DNA from: Clostridia bacterium | Lineage (GTDB): Bacteria; Bacillota; Clostridia; TANB77; CAG-508 | DNA length: 64,000 bases | Assembly (NCBI GenBank): GCA_017404545.1 | Contig: JAFRCC010000018.1 | Span: 1 to 64,000 of the forward strand | Reading direction: 5' to 3' | Part shown: positions 32,938-42,031 of the stretch, one piece after another | Numbering within the stretch: position 1 is the first letter of the stretch | How the letters are laid out: every line of letters begins with the position of its first letter | Notes under the pieces: model-generated | The model's database searches: none | The model's input: only the letters and a program-made list of their open reading frames with translations | What the model was told of the DNA's origin: nothing | Position numbers and translations under genes: made by a program

Positions 32938-35289
32938 CTATTCTCCTCTTAATAAGTTATATGCTTCAATTTTTCTTATTTTACGTGATAATAGTACTGC
33001 AAACAGGAATGATATTACAATAAACCCTACTCCCATGACAGCAACATATGTTACTGGAACTTCAAATGTAGCTTTCATTATTCCAAATGAACTCATCATC
33101 ATTGTTAAATAGGGATTTGCAATCTTTGATGATATAAAACAAGATATTATTACTGATAGTATAATAGAAGGCATAAAACTAATAGCATTTTGCAATATAA
33201 CATCTTTTGAAGTATAACCAATAGCTTTTAATATTCCATATTCTTTTCTCTTATTATTAATTAATGTCTTAATAAGTAGATATAGAACTAATAAAATGAT
33301 AAGTACTCCAATTGCTATCATTGCAACAACCATCATATTTGATATTGTTTTAAATATAGTAATAGATCCATCTATTACTTTTTGAAAGTTAACTGTACTT
33401 CCTATTTTGTCGCCAAAACGATTTTTAATATTATCAAGACAATCATCTATATTTGTTCCTTCATCAACATCAAAGTAGTATAACTTTTTAAAGTCCTTCT
33501 TAAATATTTGGTGTGCACCATCTTCACGTATAACCGCTTCTTGACCATTATTATTGGTTGTTTGAATAAATCCTGTAATGATATACTTTGCTTTTTGGTT
33601 GCCAACACCAATTTCAATTTCGTCACCAATACTATGGTTATAGTTCTCGCAATACTTACCAGATAGAGCAACTTCATTGTTGTATTGTGGTAATCTTCCT
33701 TTATAACATACATCTATATTTTTTAAAGAGCAGTCATTATTTAATATATATGCCGATAGTGTTGTATTATCAGCTTCAACTGACTCATTAGATATAAGTC
33801 TAACATTTTTAACGTGATCTAAAGATTTGATATATTCAAAAACTTCTTTATCTTTATCTTCATCCGTAAAAATAGCACCATCACACAATTCAAATGTTAA
33901 TAAAGATATTTTGGGTTTTATTGAAAAATTTTGCATCATGATTAATGATATTACTCCATTAAATACTAAGAAAAATACCACTATAAACGTAATAATATTT
34001 TGTTTCATATTAATGAACATAGTCTTAATAGCTAGGTTTATGTTGATTGGTAATTTAGACGTCTCGATAGGAATTTTATTTTTCTTAAAATTATGCGTAG
34101 AAATGCCATCTCTTAAGGCTGTAATTGGCTCAATTTTCTTTGTTTTTCTTGTAAAGAATAATACAGAGATTATTATTATTGCTATTAATGTAACAATAGT
34201 TGTTACTGCTACAACTGGATTGAATACAACATTATAAGGAATACCAACTTGAGTTGTTATTATTCCTGTAATAAATGGAATCATTAGATATGATAACCCT
34301 AGTCCAAGTATAGTGCCTATTACAGAAAGAATTGCAAATTGTAGCATAAAAGATACTTTAATATTTTTGCTAGTAAAACCAATAGCTTTAATAGCGCCGA
34401 TAGTTTCGATATTTTCTTTAATGTAATTAGAAATACTATTCGATAACATTAGGAATACTATTACTAAAATAATAAGCGAAAATGCTAAAAAGCTCACTCC
34501 AATTATTAGTGCTATAAAAGTTCTACCAAAGATATAATCATCTATAACACCTGAATAAACACTTAATGTGTTATCCTTGCTTGTAATAGTTTTTAAAAAA
34601 TCATTGCCAAATACCGCCTTATTAACATTTTCATTAACTTTCGTCTTAATTCTTAAGTAATTATATGTATTATTATTTTTTACTAAAATATCATTGTAAG
34701 TGTCATCATCAACAATCATTAATAAATCTCCGGTATTATAAGATCCCATAGTAATATTATTTATAAAACCTTTTATTTTAAATGTATATTCTTTACCTAA
34801 AATAGTTACTTTAAATTCATCTCCAAGATTGAATTTGCCACCAGTATGGTATTGATATGGGAGATATATGAATATTCCACTAATAGAATTATCTTCTTCT
34901 ACTATTTCAGATTTTCCTATTCTAGCATTAAGAGCTGAGTCTTTCTTTTCAAATACAATATTTGGAGTTACCTCACCATCACCATACTTAGTTACAACTG
35001 CATAAAATATATTTGCTCTAAGCAGTTCATAGTCTTTCACATTATTTTTGTTTATAATGCTTTCAATATATTCATCAGTTATGGAAGAGATGTCTCCTGC
35101 AATTTGTATATTAACATCTTCGGTGTTTAATCTTTCTGCACATTTATTTACATTTTTATTAACATCATTGAAAATTACTAATACTAAGTTAAAAAAAGCA
35201 GCTGCTAGTATTATCAATAAAATTAAACCTACAGTGATTCCTTTTCCTTTTCTTATATTTGATTTTGCAAGTAATAATTCTTTTTTCAT
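32938..35289 (-). CDS. FtsX-type ABC transporter permease
   Basis: ATG 35289 behind GGGGTGG gives 783 residues (an upstream start at 35298 is less likely). The protein has an N-terminal membrane helix, a large extracellular domain, three helices (about 265-390), a second N-terminal-like helix near 440, a second extracellular domain and three final helices. This is the duplicated FtsX/MacB-like permease of macrolide/antimicrobial-peptide exporters and of BceB-like systems. Its start overlaps the spacer to the ATPase gene by 2 bases. It probably exports or senses an antimicrobial compound with the two-component system upstream. Confidence 0.9.
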   Translation of the reverse strand: MKKELLLAKSNIRKGKGITVGLILLIILAAAFFNLVLVIFNDVNKNVNKCAERLNTEDVNIQIAGDISSITDEYIESIINKNNVKDYELLRANIFYAVVTKYGDGEVTPNIVFEKKDSALNARIGKSEIVEEDNSISGIFIYLPYQYHTGGKFNLGDEFKVTILGKEYTFKIKGFINNITMGSYNTGDLLMIVDDDTYNDILVKNNNTYNYLRIKTKVNENVNKAVFGNDFLKTITSKDNTLSVYSGVIDDYIFGRTFIALIIGVSFLAFSLIILVIVFLMLSNSISNYIKENIETIGAIKAIGFTSKNIKVSFMLQFAILSVIGTILGLGLSYLMIPFITGIITTQVGIPYNVVFNPVVAVTTIVTLIAIIIISVLFFTRKTKKIEPITALRDGISTHNFKKNKIPIETSKLPININLAIKTMFINMKQNIITFIVVFFLVFNGVISLIMMQNFSIKPKISLLTFELCDGAIFTDEDKDKEVFEYIKSLDHVKNVRLISNESVEADNTTLSAYILNNDCSLKNIDVCYKGRLPQYNNEVALSGKYCENYNHSIGDEIEIGVGNQKAKYIITGFIQTTNNNGQEAVIREDGAHQIFKKDFKKLYYFDVDEGTNIDDCLDNIKNRFGDKIGSTVNFQKVIDGSITIFKTISNMMVVAMIAIGVLIILLVLYLLIKTLINNKRKEYGILKAIGYTSKDVILQNAISFMPSIILSVIISCFISSKIANPYLTMMMSSFGIMKATFEVPVTYVAVMGVGFIVISFLFAVLLSRKIRKIEAYNLLRGE

Positions 35290-35291
35290 AA

Positions 35292-36053
35292 TTACCACCC
35301 CATTCTTACTAAGAAATCTGAAAGCTCATTATGGCGTTTTTCATTATTTTCGCCATACTTTCCTATATTAATTTCACCGGCTATTTCACCATCTTTTACA
35401 TATAAGATTCTATTTCCTCTTAATGCAGATTTTATATCATGAGTAACCATCACAATAGATTGACCTGCTTCATTTACTGAAGTTAAAAGATTAAGAACAT
35501 CCGTTCCTGTTTTGGAATTAAGTGCTCCTGTTGGTTCATCAGCAAATAATACATCTGGTTTATTAATCAATGCTCTTGCAATTCCAACTCTTTGTGCTTC
35601 ACCTCCAGATATTTGAGTAGGAAACTTTTTAACATATTCTCTTCTAATATCAACTTTTTCAAGTAATTTATATGCTTCTTCTACAACTTCCTTTTTATTC
35701 TTTTTAGTTAATAATCCACTTGCTAAAACATTATCCATAATACTCATTGACTCTACTAAATATATTTGTTGGAATACAAATCCGCAGTGTTTTCTTCTAA
35801 ATAACGCAAGTTTATCTTGGTTATATTTAGTTATATTCTTATCTTTAAAATAGATATTTCCAAGAGTTGGCGTATCCATTCCAGATAGTGCATATAGTAA
35901 AGTAGATTTTCCTGCGCCACTAGGTCCCATTATAATAGTAAAATCTCCATCGTAGATTTTCATATCAATATTTTTTAATATATGTTGCATTCTTCCATTA
36001 TTAGAAAATGTTTTACTTAGTTTTTCAGTTTTAATTAATACATTCTCATTCAT
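35292..36053 (-). CDS. ABC transporter ATP-binding protein
   Basis: The 253-residue ATPase has Walker A GPSGAGKST (43-51), Q-loop GFVFQQIYLV near 91, signature ISGGEAQRVGIARAL near 147 and Walker B DVLFADEPTGAL near 168-179, with His in MVTHDIKSAL. It matches the LolD/MacB/BceA group that pairs with FtsX-type permeases, here the next gene. ATG follows AGGAGATAAAA. The cassette order kinase/regulator and then ATPase/permease is that of Firmicute detoxification modules. Confidence 0.95.
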   Translation of the reverse strand: MNENVLIKTEKLSKTFSNNGRMQHILKNIDMKIYDGDFTIIMGPSGAGKSTLLYALSGMDTPTLGNIYFKDKNITKYNQDKLALFRRKHCGFVFQQIYLVESMSIMDNVLASGLLTKKNKKEVVEEAYKLLEKVDIRREYVKKFPTQISGGEAQRVGIARALINKPDVLFADEPTGALNSKTGTDVLNLLTSVNEAGQSIVMVTHDIKSALRGNRILYVKDGEIAGEINIGKYGENNEKRHNELSDFLVRMGW

Positions 36054-36144
36054 TTTTATCTCCTCCTAAAAAATTGTATAATAATACTTTTCATCTTATA
36101 GTATCATTATACAATTTTAAATATTAATTAACTTTAAGGAAATC

Positions 36145-37404
36145 TTAAATAATTCTTAAATATATTTTGGTAACAAATCCTGGATTTCCATTTTTTATTT
36201 CGAGCTTTCCATTCATCTTTTTTAATAATTCGTTTGAAATATATAAACCAAGGCCAACACCATCTTTATCTTGAGTATTTGTTCCTCTTTTAAATTTCTC
36301 CATAAGTAAAGGTAATTCTTCCGCTTCTACCCCATCTCCGAAATCTCTAATAGAAATAATAAGGTACTCATCTTCAATTTTTGTAATTGTTTCAACATTC
36401 GTATTAGCATATTTATATGAATTTGCAAAAATATTATCAAACACTTGTTGCATACGTAGTCTATCTAAAAACAAATTACAATTAGGAATAGTATAATTTC
36501 CATTCTTATGTAAGTAATCTGCATTATTAATTAAATCTTTGATAATTCCGCTTCTAACTTCTCTAGCGTTCACATTAAGCTCCTCTAGCTCATCTAAAGA
36601 AGAGTTAAATAAGTTATTAACTAAATTATTAATTTGATCAGACTTTTGATTAATAGACTCAAAATATGTTTTAGACCTTAGTTCGTTAGTAGTAGCAAGT
36701 CCAAGTTCAGAAGAAGACTTAATAGAAGCAATTGGAGTCTTAATATCATGGCTAAGTTTAGCTATAAGCTCTTTTTTGCTCTCCATAGCTTTTTTCTCTG
36801 CTTTTCTAGATTTTTTTATTTCATGTCTCATGATATCAAAAGCTTCTGTAAAAGCGCCAAAATTATTATTTTTATCCATAGTAAGAGGAATATCTAAATT
36901 CCCATCAGAAACTCTAGAAGCAAAAACTTTCATTTTTCTAAAAGGCATTATTACATTAATATATAGGTATATATAGTAAAGAACAAGAGAAAGAATTTGT
37001 ATAATAGAAATAATAATTATACTAGTAACATAAGACTTATTTGTTTTAGTAATAAGATCATCATAATTATTATTTATTATTAGCTTACCTACTATATCTC
37101 CATTCACATATAAATCAACTATAGTATCTTTATTTTTATACGCCTCATTTAAAGAAGTACTTATACTATCCTTAGTTTTATAAAGAACCGCTTCATTATT
37201 ATCTATAATAGAATACTCATAATCGTTGTAATTTTTTCCTCCGTCCCCAAAATTTCCGAAATTCATTTCTATTTGTTTTGTTAATTCATTTATTTTAGTA
37301 GTATCATTTTTATAATCGGGTTTTTTCTTTATATATATTGTAGTAATAGTAAGTTCGGATACTATTGTTATAATTATAAATAATATTAAAAATTTCTTTC
37401 TCAT
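36145..37404 (-). CDS. Sensor histidine kinase
   Basis: The 419-residue protein has two membrane helices (about 5-25 and 127-150) around an extracellular domain of 100 residues, a HAMP-like segment near 150-200, the H-box AKLSHDIKTPIASIKSS with His near 219, and ATPase motifs NIFANSYKYAN (N box, near 325), IRDFGDGV and DGVGLGLYIS. It autophosphorylates and passes the phosphate to the regulator encoded 12 bases upstream. Unlike the small BceS kinases it has a sizeable sensing domain. Confidence 0.94.
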   Translation of the reverse strand: MRKKFLILFIIITIVSELTITTIYIKKKPDYKNDTTKINELTKQIEMNFGNFGDGGKNYNDYEYSIIDNNEAVLYKTKDSISTSLNEAYKNKDTIVDLYVNGDIVGKLIINNNYDDLITKTNKSYVTSIIIISIIQILSLVLYYIYLYINVIMPFRKMKVFASRVSDGNLDIPLTMDKNNNFGAFTEAFDIMRHEIKKSRKAEKKAMESKKELIAKLSHDIKTPIASIKSSSELGLATTNELRSKTYFESINQKSDQINNLVNNLFNSSLDELEELNVNAREVRSGIIKDLINNADYLHKNGNYTIPNCNLFLDRLRMQQVFDNIFANSYKYANTNVETITKIEDEYLIISIRDFGDGVEAEELPLLMEKFKRGTNTQDKDGVGLGLYISNELLKKMNGKLEIKNGNPGFVTKIYLRII

Positions 37405-37416
37405 ATATACTTACCA

Positions 37417-38103
37417 CTATTTACCAATGAAGCGGTACCCTCCTTTCCATACAGTTATAATATACTTTGGATTATTAGCATCTTCTTCAATAAGCATTCT
37501 TAATCTTCTTATATGTACATTAAGAGTTCCATCTTGAGTGAACTTATCATTCCATACATTATCGAATAATTCCTCTTTAGTAATAAGCTTACCTCTGTTA
37601 TCAATTAAATACGTAAGTAATTTAAATTCAAGGGCTGTTAACTTAAGCTCATGCTCTCTCACCCACACTTTTTGTTCATTATAATTTACTACCAGGTTAC
37701 CATCATCATACCTCTTAGTCCCATTACTATTTGATTCTTTTGAAAAACGTTTTAGCATTACTTTTATTTTAGCAAGTAATACTCCAAGTGAATAAGGTTT
37801 TTCTATATAGTCATCTCCACCAATGTTTAAAGCAATTATCTTATCGTCATCTGTATTTCTTGCAGATATAAATAAAATTGGTATATCAGTATTATTCCTT
37901 AAATCCTTGCATAGTTCAAAGCCAGAGCCATCTGGTAGGTTAATATCTAATAGAATAAGGCTTACTTCATTATTCCTAAAAAAATCTTCACATTCTTTTT
38001 TATTATAGCACACATATGTTTGTATGCCGAACATATTTAAATACTCACCTGTGTTATTAGCTAATTCGATTTCATCATCTACAATTAAACAATCATATTT
38101 CAT
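37417..38103 (-). CDS. OmpR-family response regulator
   Basis: The 228-residue protein has a receiver with Asp9, Asp10, the phosphorylated Asp53 (LILLDINLPDG), Thr/Ser in LFISARN near 80 and Lys in IEKPYSLG near 102, followed by an OmpR/PhoB winged-helix domain (KLTALEFKLLTYLIDNRG near 153, then RRLRMLIEEDANNPKYI). It is the first gene of the four-gene unit with kinase, ATPase and permease and probably controls the transporter genes from the gap at 36054-36144, where an inverted repeat was not obvious. Confidence 0.95.
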   Translation of the reverse strand: MKYDCLIVDDEIELANNTGEYLNMFGIQTYVCYNKKECEDFFRNNEVSLILLDINLPDGSGFELCKDLRNNTDIPILFISARNTDDDKIIALNIGGDDYIEKPYSLGVLLAKIKVMLKRFSKESNSNGTKRYDDGNLVVNYNEQKVWVREHELKLTALEFKLLTYLIDNRGKLITKEELFDNVWNDKFTQDGTLNVHIRRLRMLIEEDANNPKYIITVWKGGYRFIGK

Positions 38104-38313
38104 CTATTTTCACCTCATAGGCATTATATACTAAATAGCATTTAAAGTCTTTAAATTTTTCTTAAATATACTTTCGTATAAATTCAATAAAAAAATGCAG
38201 GCAATTTGCCTACATTTTATTTTACATAGTTATCCTTTTTTAAATACCAAAAGCTTTCAAAGTACCAAAAAGTTTGGAGCCTTATGGGTGTCATCAAGTT
38301 TTTTTTGCAAATG
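38104..38313. other. Non-coding gap with hairpin
   Basis: Contains promoter space for the response regulator and a hairpin AAAATGCAGGCAA / TTTGCCTACATTTT (38192-38218) followed by a T-rich stretch, terminator-like on the plus strand. TACCAAAA(A)-type sequences near 38246 and 38261 recur elsewhere in the window. Confidence 0.45.
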
Positions 38314-38389
38314 CCGTATTTTACGGACAACAATCCTTTTTTAGGTTTAAATATAAAATGTCTTAAATTTGATTTTCAGACTTAATAAT
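38314..38389 (-). repeat. Inverted copy of the element-end sequences
   Basis: On the minus strand it reads the 49-base repeat (38389-38341) followed closely by TTGTTGTCCGTAAAATACGG (38333-38314), whose counterparts lie at 28628 and 28792. Here the two parts are 7 bases apart, in the ICE end about 370 bases apart. Confidence 0.8.
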
Positions 38390-38398
38390 GTTTACCTC

Positions 38399-38427
38399 TT
38401 TACATTTTATGTTAATTGTGGTAAAAT
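38399..38427 (+). promoter_or_regulatory. Promoter of the GC-rich orphan gene
   Basis: TTTACA (38399-38404), 17-base spacer, TAAAAT (38422-38427). Confidence 0.65.
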
Positions 38428-38505
38428 TATAATTACATCAATGTTAAGAGACATAAGTAAACCAAATTTTATTACATCGGCTATTAGCCAGAAGGAGTGT
38501 TTCAA

Positions 38506-38980
38506 CATGAAAGATGCAACTGTAACTGTCGAGACCAGGAGCTTTGTATGTATTGCAGAGGAGTTCAAAACTATGGTGTTGCCGGCTGAAACCAGGACCC
38601 CCGAATCTGTCATCCATTCCGACGAGTGCGTATTTTATTTCTTTGACTCGTACGTCGGTATCGTTGATGGGGTTGAGTATCGTTTTGGTCCTGAGTTCAA
38701 TGTCAGCCCGAAGTACTACTGCGTTGGCAAATACTACCCCAATCCTGAGCATTTCAGAGCATACCATATGCGTTGCTGGGGTTGGTCGGAAAAGCAGATT
38801 GCTGAGCATGAAAACGACTTTGCCTTCGGTGAATACAACGAGACGGTATATCCGGACGGAGTTGTCACAGTCAATGGCGTAATCCAAAACCCGAAGGGTG
38901 GCGTGATTTTACAGGCAAAGAAAACCATTGACCATGATGAGTATCCCTCCGAAGAAACAAAAAAGATGTACTCTCAGTGA
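38506..38980 (+). CDS. Orphan hypothetical protein with GC-rich codons
   Basis: ATG 38506 follows AAGGAGTG. The 157-residue protein uses many GC-ending codons, very unlike the neighbours, showing transfer from a more GC-rich organism. Sequence features are EECVFYF-like strands, FRAYHMRCWGWSEKQIAEHE and YPDGVVTVNGVIQNPKGGVI. No signal peptide and no known motif were recognised. The gene has its own promoter and terminator, so it is a stand-alone cassette, and its 3' end is duplicated. Function unknown. Confidence 0.65.
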
Positions 38981-39020
38981 TGAGTATCCCTCCGAAGAAA
39001 CAAAAAAGATGTATCTCAGT
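38936..39020 (+). repeat. 43/42-base tandem duplication at the 3' end of the orphan gene
   Basis: Bases 38936-38978 recur at 38979-39020 with one base missing (GATGTACTCTC against GATGTATCTC). The first copy ends the gene; the second is untranslated remnant. Confidence 0.95.
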
Positions 39021-39069
39021 TGCAATGATTGACAGAAATCTCTGTATAGCGATTTTTGACAATCTGAGG

Positions 39070-39100
39070 GCCCCTATGTATTGTGCATAGGGGCTCTTTA
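39070..39100 (+). terminator. Terminator of the orphan gene
   Basis: GCCCCTATG (39070-39078) / CATAGGGGC (39086-39094), loop 7, then TCTTTATAT. Confidence 0.85.
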
Positions 39101-39310
39101 TATTAGTTTTACAATTTATATATAAATAGAAAGCAGCAAGTATTTCTTTGTCAAGTTCATCAAATACTTCATCAATAGAGTATTTTTCTTTTAAATAATT
39201 TATAAAAAATTCTTTAATATTCTCCATAACGTACTCCTAAATAATTATCTTTTCATTTCTTCGATTCCATTCTTGATAATATCTTCATATAACTTTTGAA
39301 CATCATGGTG
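39100..39310 (-). pseudogene. Remnants of truncated minus-strand genes
   Basis: ATG 39227 behind TAGGAGT opens a frame (MENIKEFFINYLKEKYSIDE onwards) that soon runs into the orphan cassette's terminator sequence, so the native 3' part appears replaced. Just upstream, codons for QKLYEDIIKNGIEEMKR end at a TAA at 39247-39245, apparently the tail of another lost gene. Neither fragment shows a recognisable domain. Confidence 0.45.
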
Positions 39311-39358
39311 TTTTGGAAATATATTTCAATTATATTTGCTCTCTAAAAATAATTTTAT

Positions 39359-39830
39359 TTAATCTCTTTTAAACTCGTACCATACATGAATTTTATCTTT
39401 ACTTGCCTCTTCCCAATTATCAAGTAATTTTTTCTTGAGTCCTTCTGTTACATAAAAATCAGTTTTATTCATACCATTTTCTATGTTTTGATTTCTTTCT
39501 TCAATATTTTTCTCCAAAGATAAATCATCAATGTCTATGTAATGATATTCTAATTTCATCTCTTAAAGGAATATCATTATCACCTAGAAGCGGTACATCA
39601 GGTTTTACTTTTCTAACCTCATCCAGTGCAGATCCTATACCAACATTTTCTTTTTTACTATCTAATGAAACAATTTCACATATATCTCCAAAGAAGGTAT
39701 ATGTAATCAATCCTATAATGGTATTGTTCTCTTGTAAAAGAAAACCATCTAACTTTGTTCCGTCAATAATTTTTCCTCTTATACTCATATCTGTTGAGTA
39801 CCAATTATCTATAAAAAATTGTTAATCCCA
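39359..39830 (-). pseudogene. Fused, decayed copy of the acetyltransferase/kinase operon
   Basis: The right part corresponds to the GNAT gene at 12887 (QFFIDNWYSTDM, TKLDGFLLQENNTIIG, ICEIVSLDS), with its 5' end lost, about 50 codons deleted inside (the acetyl-CoA loop), and the end PLRDEI kept. There the sequence switches straight into the last 60-odd codons of the kinase gene at 14111 (IENGMNKTDFYVTEGLKKKL), so the middle gene is deleted and the frame shifts at the join. The upstream frame is cut by a stop. Confidence 0.85.
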
Positions 39831-39858
39831 AAATAAAAATATCTATTGCAAGCATCAT
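39805..39858 (-). pseudogene. 5' remnant of a membrane protein gene
   Basis: ATG 39858 behind GAGGTGG encodes MMLAIDIFILGLTIFY and runs into the decayed acetyltransferase copy. Leader and first codons closely resemble the start of the gene at 45181 (MILLIEIFILGIIILL). Confidence 0.65.
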
Positions 39859-39891
39859 TTTCCACCTCTAATATATCATAGTTACTTGAAT

Positions 39892-40008
39892 CTACTCAAA
39901 TTTTCCGCATTTTTCACATCTTCCTGTTGCAGAGGCACATTCTGGACAAATAACAGGTGTAGCAGTATTATGATGTGTATCCGAGTATCCACATGTTCTC
40001 TTTTTCAC
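39892..40008 (-). CDS. Small zinc-ribbon-like protein
   Basis: GTG 40008 behind AGGAGG encodes 38 residues with cysteine pairs CPEC and CEKC plus an N-terminal TCGYSDTHH, enough for a zinc-binding knuckle. It precedes the membrane protein remnant by about 30 bases. A trace of the same gene end (KCEKFK and stop) precedes the related membrane protein gene at 45.2 kb, so the pair was once a unit in both places. Function unknown. Confidence 0.65.
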   Translation of the reverse strand: MKKRTCGYSDTHHNTATPVICPECASATGRCEKCGKFE

Positions 40009-40027
40009 AGCCAAACCTCCTGAATAC

Positions 40028-40471
40028 TTACCTTTTAAAAAACTTATTTATTTTCATAATTAATCTCTTATACCACTTATCTTTTTTATACTCCACAAGA
40101 GCAACTTCATTATTTTCATTTTCTGATGTTTTAATATTATTTTTAAATAGATTCTCTGTGCTATATTTTTCTTCTTTTTCTTTCTCAGCTCTCATCCTCT
40201 CTTGTTGCTGAAACTTTACAATTTTATCTCTTTGTTCCTCCGTTGCCCAATAATCTCTAAATAGAATTCCAATTATTATTCTTGTAGTTTTAGATACATT
40301 TTGCTCTTGAAGTGTTTTATCTGGATTATAATTAAAAGTATAATTCTTATTAGCATTTTTTTCAAAAAACTCTATTTTCTCTTTTGGTATTTTTTCATAG
40401 TCTTCCGGTGTTAAATACTTTAATATCTCTAATATTTCACTATATGCATTTGCATGTTTAATATCAACCAT
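40028..40471 (-). CDS. Hypothetical partner of the subtilase-like protein
   Basis: A 147-residue soluble protein whose start ATG 40471 follows the subtilase stop by 3 bases, so they are translated together. It has a helical front (YSEILEILKYLTPEDYEKIP), a middle SKTTRIIIGILFRDYWATEE and a long charged helix with QQERMRAEKEKEEK; the end is strongly basic. No known domain was recognised. Tight coupling suggests it controls, delivers or is cut by the protease. Confidence 0.7.
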   Translation of the reverse strand: MVDIKHANAYSEILEILKYLTPEDYEKIPKEKIEFFEKNANKNYTFNYNPDKTLQEQNVSKTTRIIIGILFRDYWATEEQRDKIVKFQQQERMRAEKEKEEKYSTENLFKNNIKTSENENNEVALVEYKKDKWYKRLIMKINKFFKR

Positions 40472-40474
40472 ATA

Positions 40475-41968
40475 TTATTCTCCTATATTCTGTTTATCTT
40501 CTGTTTTGTTAGTTGCTCTTTCTTGTCTTGCTATTTCTGCACTCTCTTTATCAGTTCCTTCAATATCTTGTATGTCTGCTACAACTTGTGAGCCAAGTTC
40601 TCTACCAGTTACAGACTTGCCTCTTTTAACTAATTTATATTTTGTTTTTTCTTGTTCAATTTCTTGTTCAATTGCTTGTATGGTTTCCTGTAATAATTCC
40701 TTATTTTGTAGAATTTTTATTAATGAATCTTCATCTAATATGTGGGTTCCTTCTTTTAAACTTTTTTTACAAATACCATGAAAAACTTTATAACTTATAT
40801 CAGGATTTGCTCTTAATGCCATAGCGTAATAAGCCGCGACCACTGGAACGCCCCAACTTACGGAAAGATCACACTCGTGCCTTTTTTTATCACTAGAAGG
40901 TTGATCTATCGCCAAATTTACATTTACTAAAACAGCTTCACCAAAAGATTTAAATATGTTTACATATTTTCCAGCAATCGGTGCCACAGCTGGGTTAGTA
41001 TATCTACCTATTATAGAATCTCCTTCTTCCGGTTTTAGTTCAGGTACTACATCTGTACTACCAAACCTAAAATATTCAAAAAAGTCTCCATGATGTAAAT
41101 TGTCAGCTGATATTGCATTAAGTCCTCCATCTTTAATTAGTTGACTTTCATTTTCACCAAGATTGTGGCTACATGAAACTAGTCTAATTTTTTTGCTTTC
41201 ATCTGTACAACCATTGTTATAATCAATTATAGCCTGTACTGCTTCTGCTCTATCATTATCTTCTGGACCAACACCATAAAAATGAACCACACAATTTGGA
41301 TTAACACTACTAAAAATACTGTAGACACTTCTACCATGATGATCTTCTTGAGGTCCACTATTATGTACTTCTAAGGTAGCAACATCACCTGAATATTCCA
41401 TTGGAGTATCGATAATCGCTATATGAAGCATATCCTCATTATTATTTTGATTCTCTATCTCTGTATTTCTTCTATTTAATATTTCTTCAGGATTAACACA
41501 TTCTGGAAATGTTGCACCTTCAAAATTTGTATCTTCATCAAATCTTAGCATTTCAAATTCTTCTTGTGATAAATCTGAAAAGTCACAATTGCTTACATCT
41601 TGACCTTCTATACCTATATTATAGGCATTTAATTTTTTTTGTAGTTCATCATACGTTTCAGAACCTAAAATCTTTTTTATTCTTTTTTCTATTTTTGCTT
41701 CTACTTTTTCTGATTTTTTCTTCATTATTTTTTCCGTTTTTTCTTCTAATTTTTCTTTTGAAAGATCAGAAAATTTTTTTGAAAGTCCAATATAAAGTTT
41801 ATCAAAAAGATTTCCATATATTTTTCCCTGAAGTGCTCTATAAATAAAAACCTCAATTGTGGCTCCTGTACCTAAATACTTCTGTATAAACGCTTGGTCC
41901 AATTTTCCACCATGAGTTTTTAAGTAATTTACTATAAAATTTGTAGTTCTTTCAATTTTTTCACTCAA
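40475..41968 (-). CDS. Divergent subtilase (S8-like) protein
   Basis: The 497-residue protein starts with TTG behind GGAGGAATCG. Residues 60-120 are a lysine/glutamate-rich coiled coil. A subtilase core follows: Asp in HIAIIDTPM near 186, His in QEDHHGRSV near 210, and Ser in LSVSWGVPVVAAYYA near 372, where GTSMATP is usual; SWGVP keeps the Ser and Pro spacing. There is no signal peptide, so it is intracellular. The C-terminus is glutamine/glutamate-rich. It resembles defence- or effector-associated subtilases in lacking a propeptide; activity depends on the altered Ser motif being functional. Confidence 0.72.
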   Translation of the reverse strand: MSEKIERTTNFIVNYLKTHGGKLDQAFIQKYLGTGATIEVFIYRALQGKIYGNLFDKLYIGLSKKFSDLSKEKLEEKTEKIMKKKSEKVEAKIEKRIKKILGSETYDELQKKLNAYNIGIEGQDVSNCDFSDLSQEEFEMLRFDEDTNFEGATFPECVNPEEILNRRNTEIENQNNNEDMLHIAIIDTPMEYSGDVATLEVHNSGPQEDHHGRSVYSIFSSVNPNCVVHFYGVGPEDNDRAEAVQAIIDYNNGCTDESKKIRLVSCSHNLGENESQLIKDGGLNAISADNLHHGDFFEYFRFGSTDVVPELKPEEGDSIIGRYTNPAVAPIAGKYVNIFKSFGEAVLVNVNLAIDQPSSDKKRHECDLSVSWGVPVVAAYYAMALRANPDISYKVFHGICKKSLKEGTHILDEDSLIKILQNKELLQETIQAIEQEIEQEKTKYKLVKRGKSVTGRELGSQVVADIQDIEGTDKESAEIARQERATNKTEDKQNIGE

Positions 41969-42031
41969 AACGATTCCTCCTCAATATATTCCTTATCAAT
42001 TTTCATATTTAACCAATTTTTTTGATTTTAC

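Noticed and set aside
38371..38887. Long overlapping open frames on the strand opposite and in the other frame of the orphan gene
   Set aside because: They lack ribosome binding sites; the high GC content simply removes stop codons. The plus-strand frame from 38506 has promoter, ribosome binding site and terminator.
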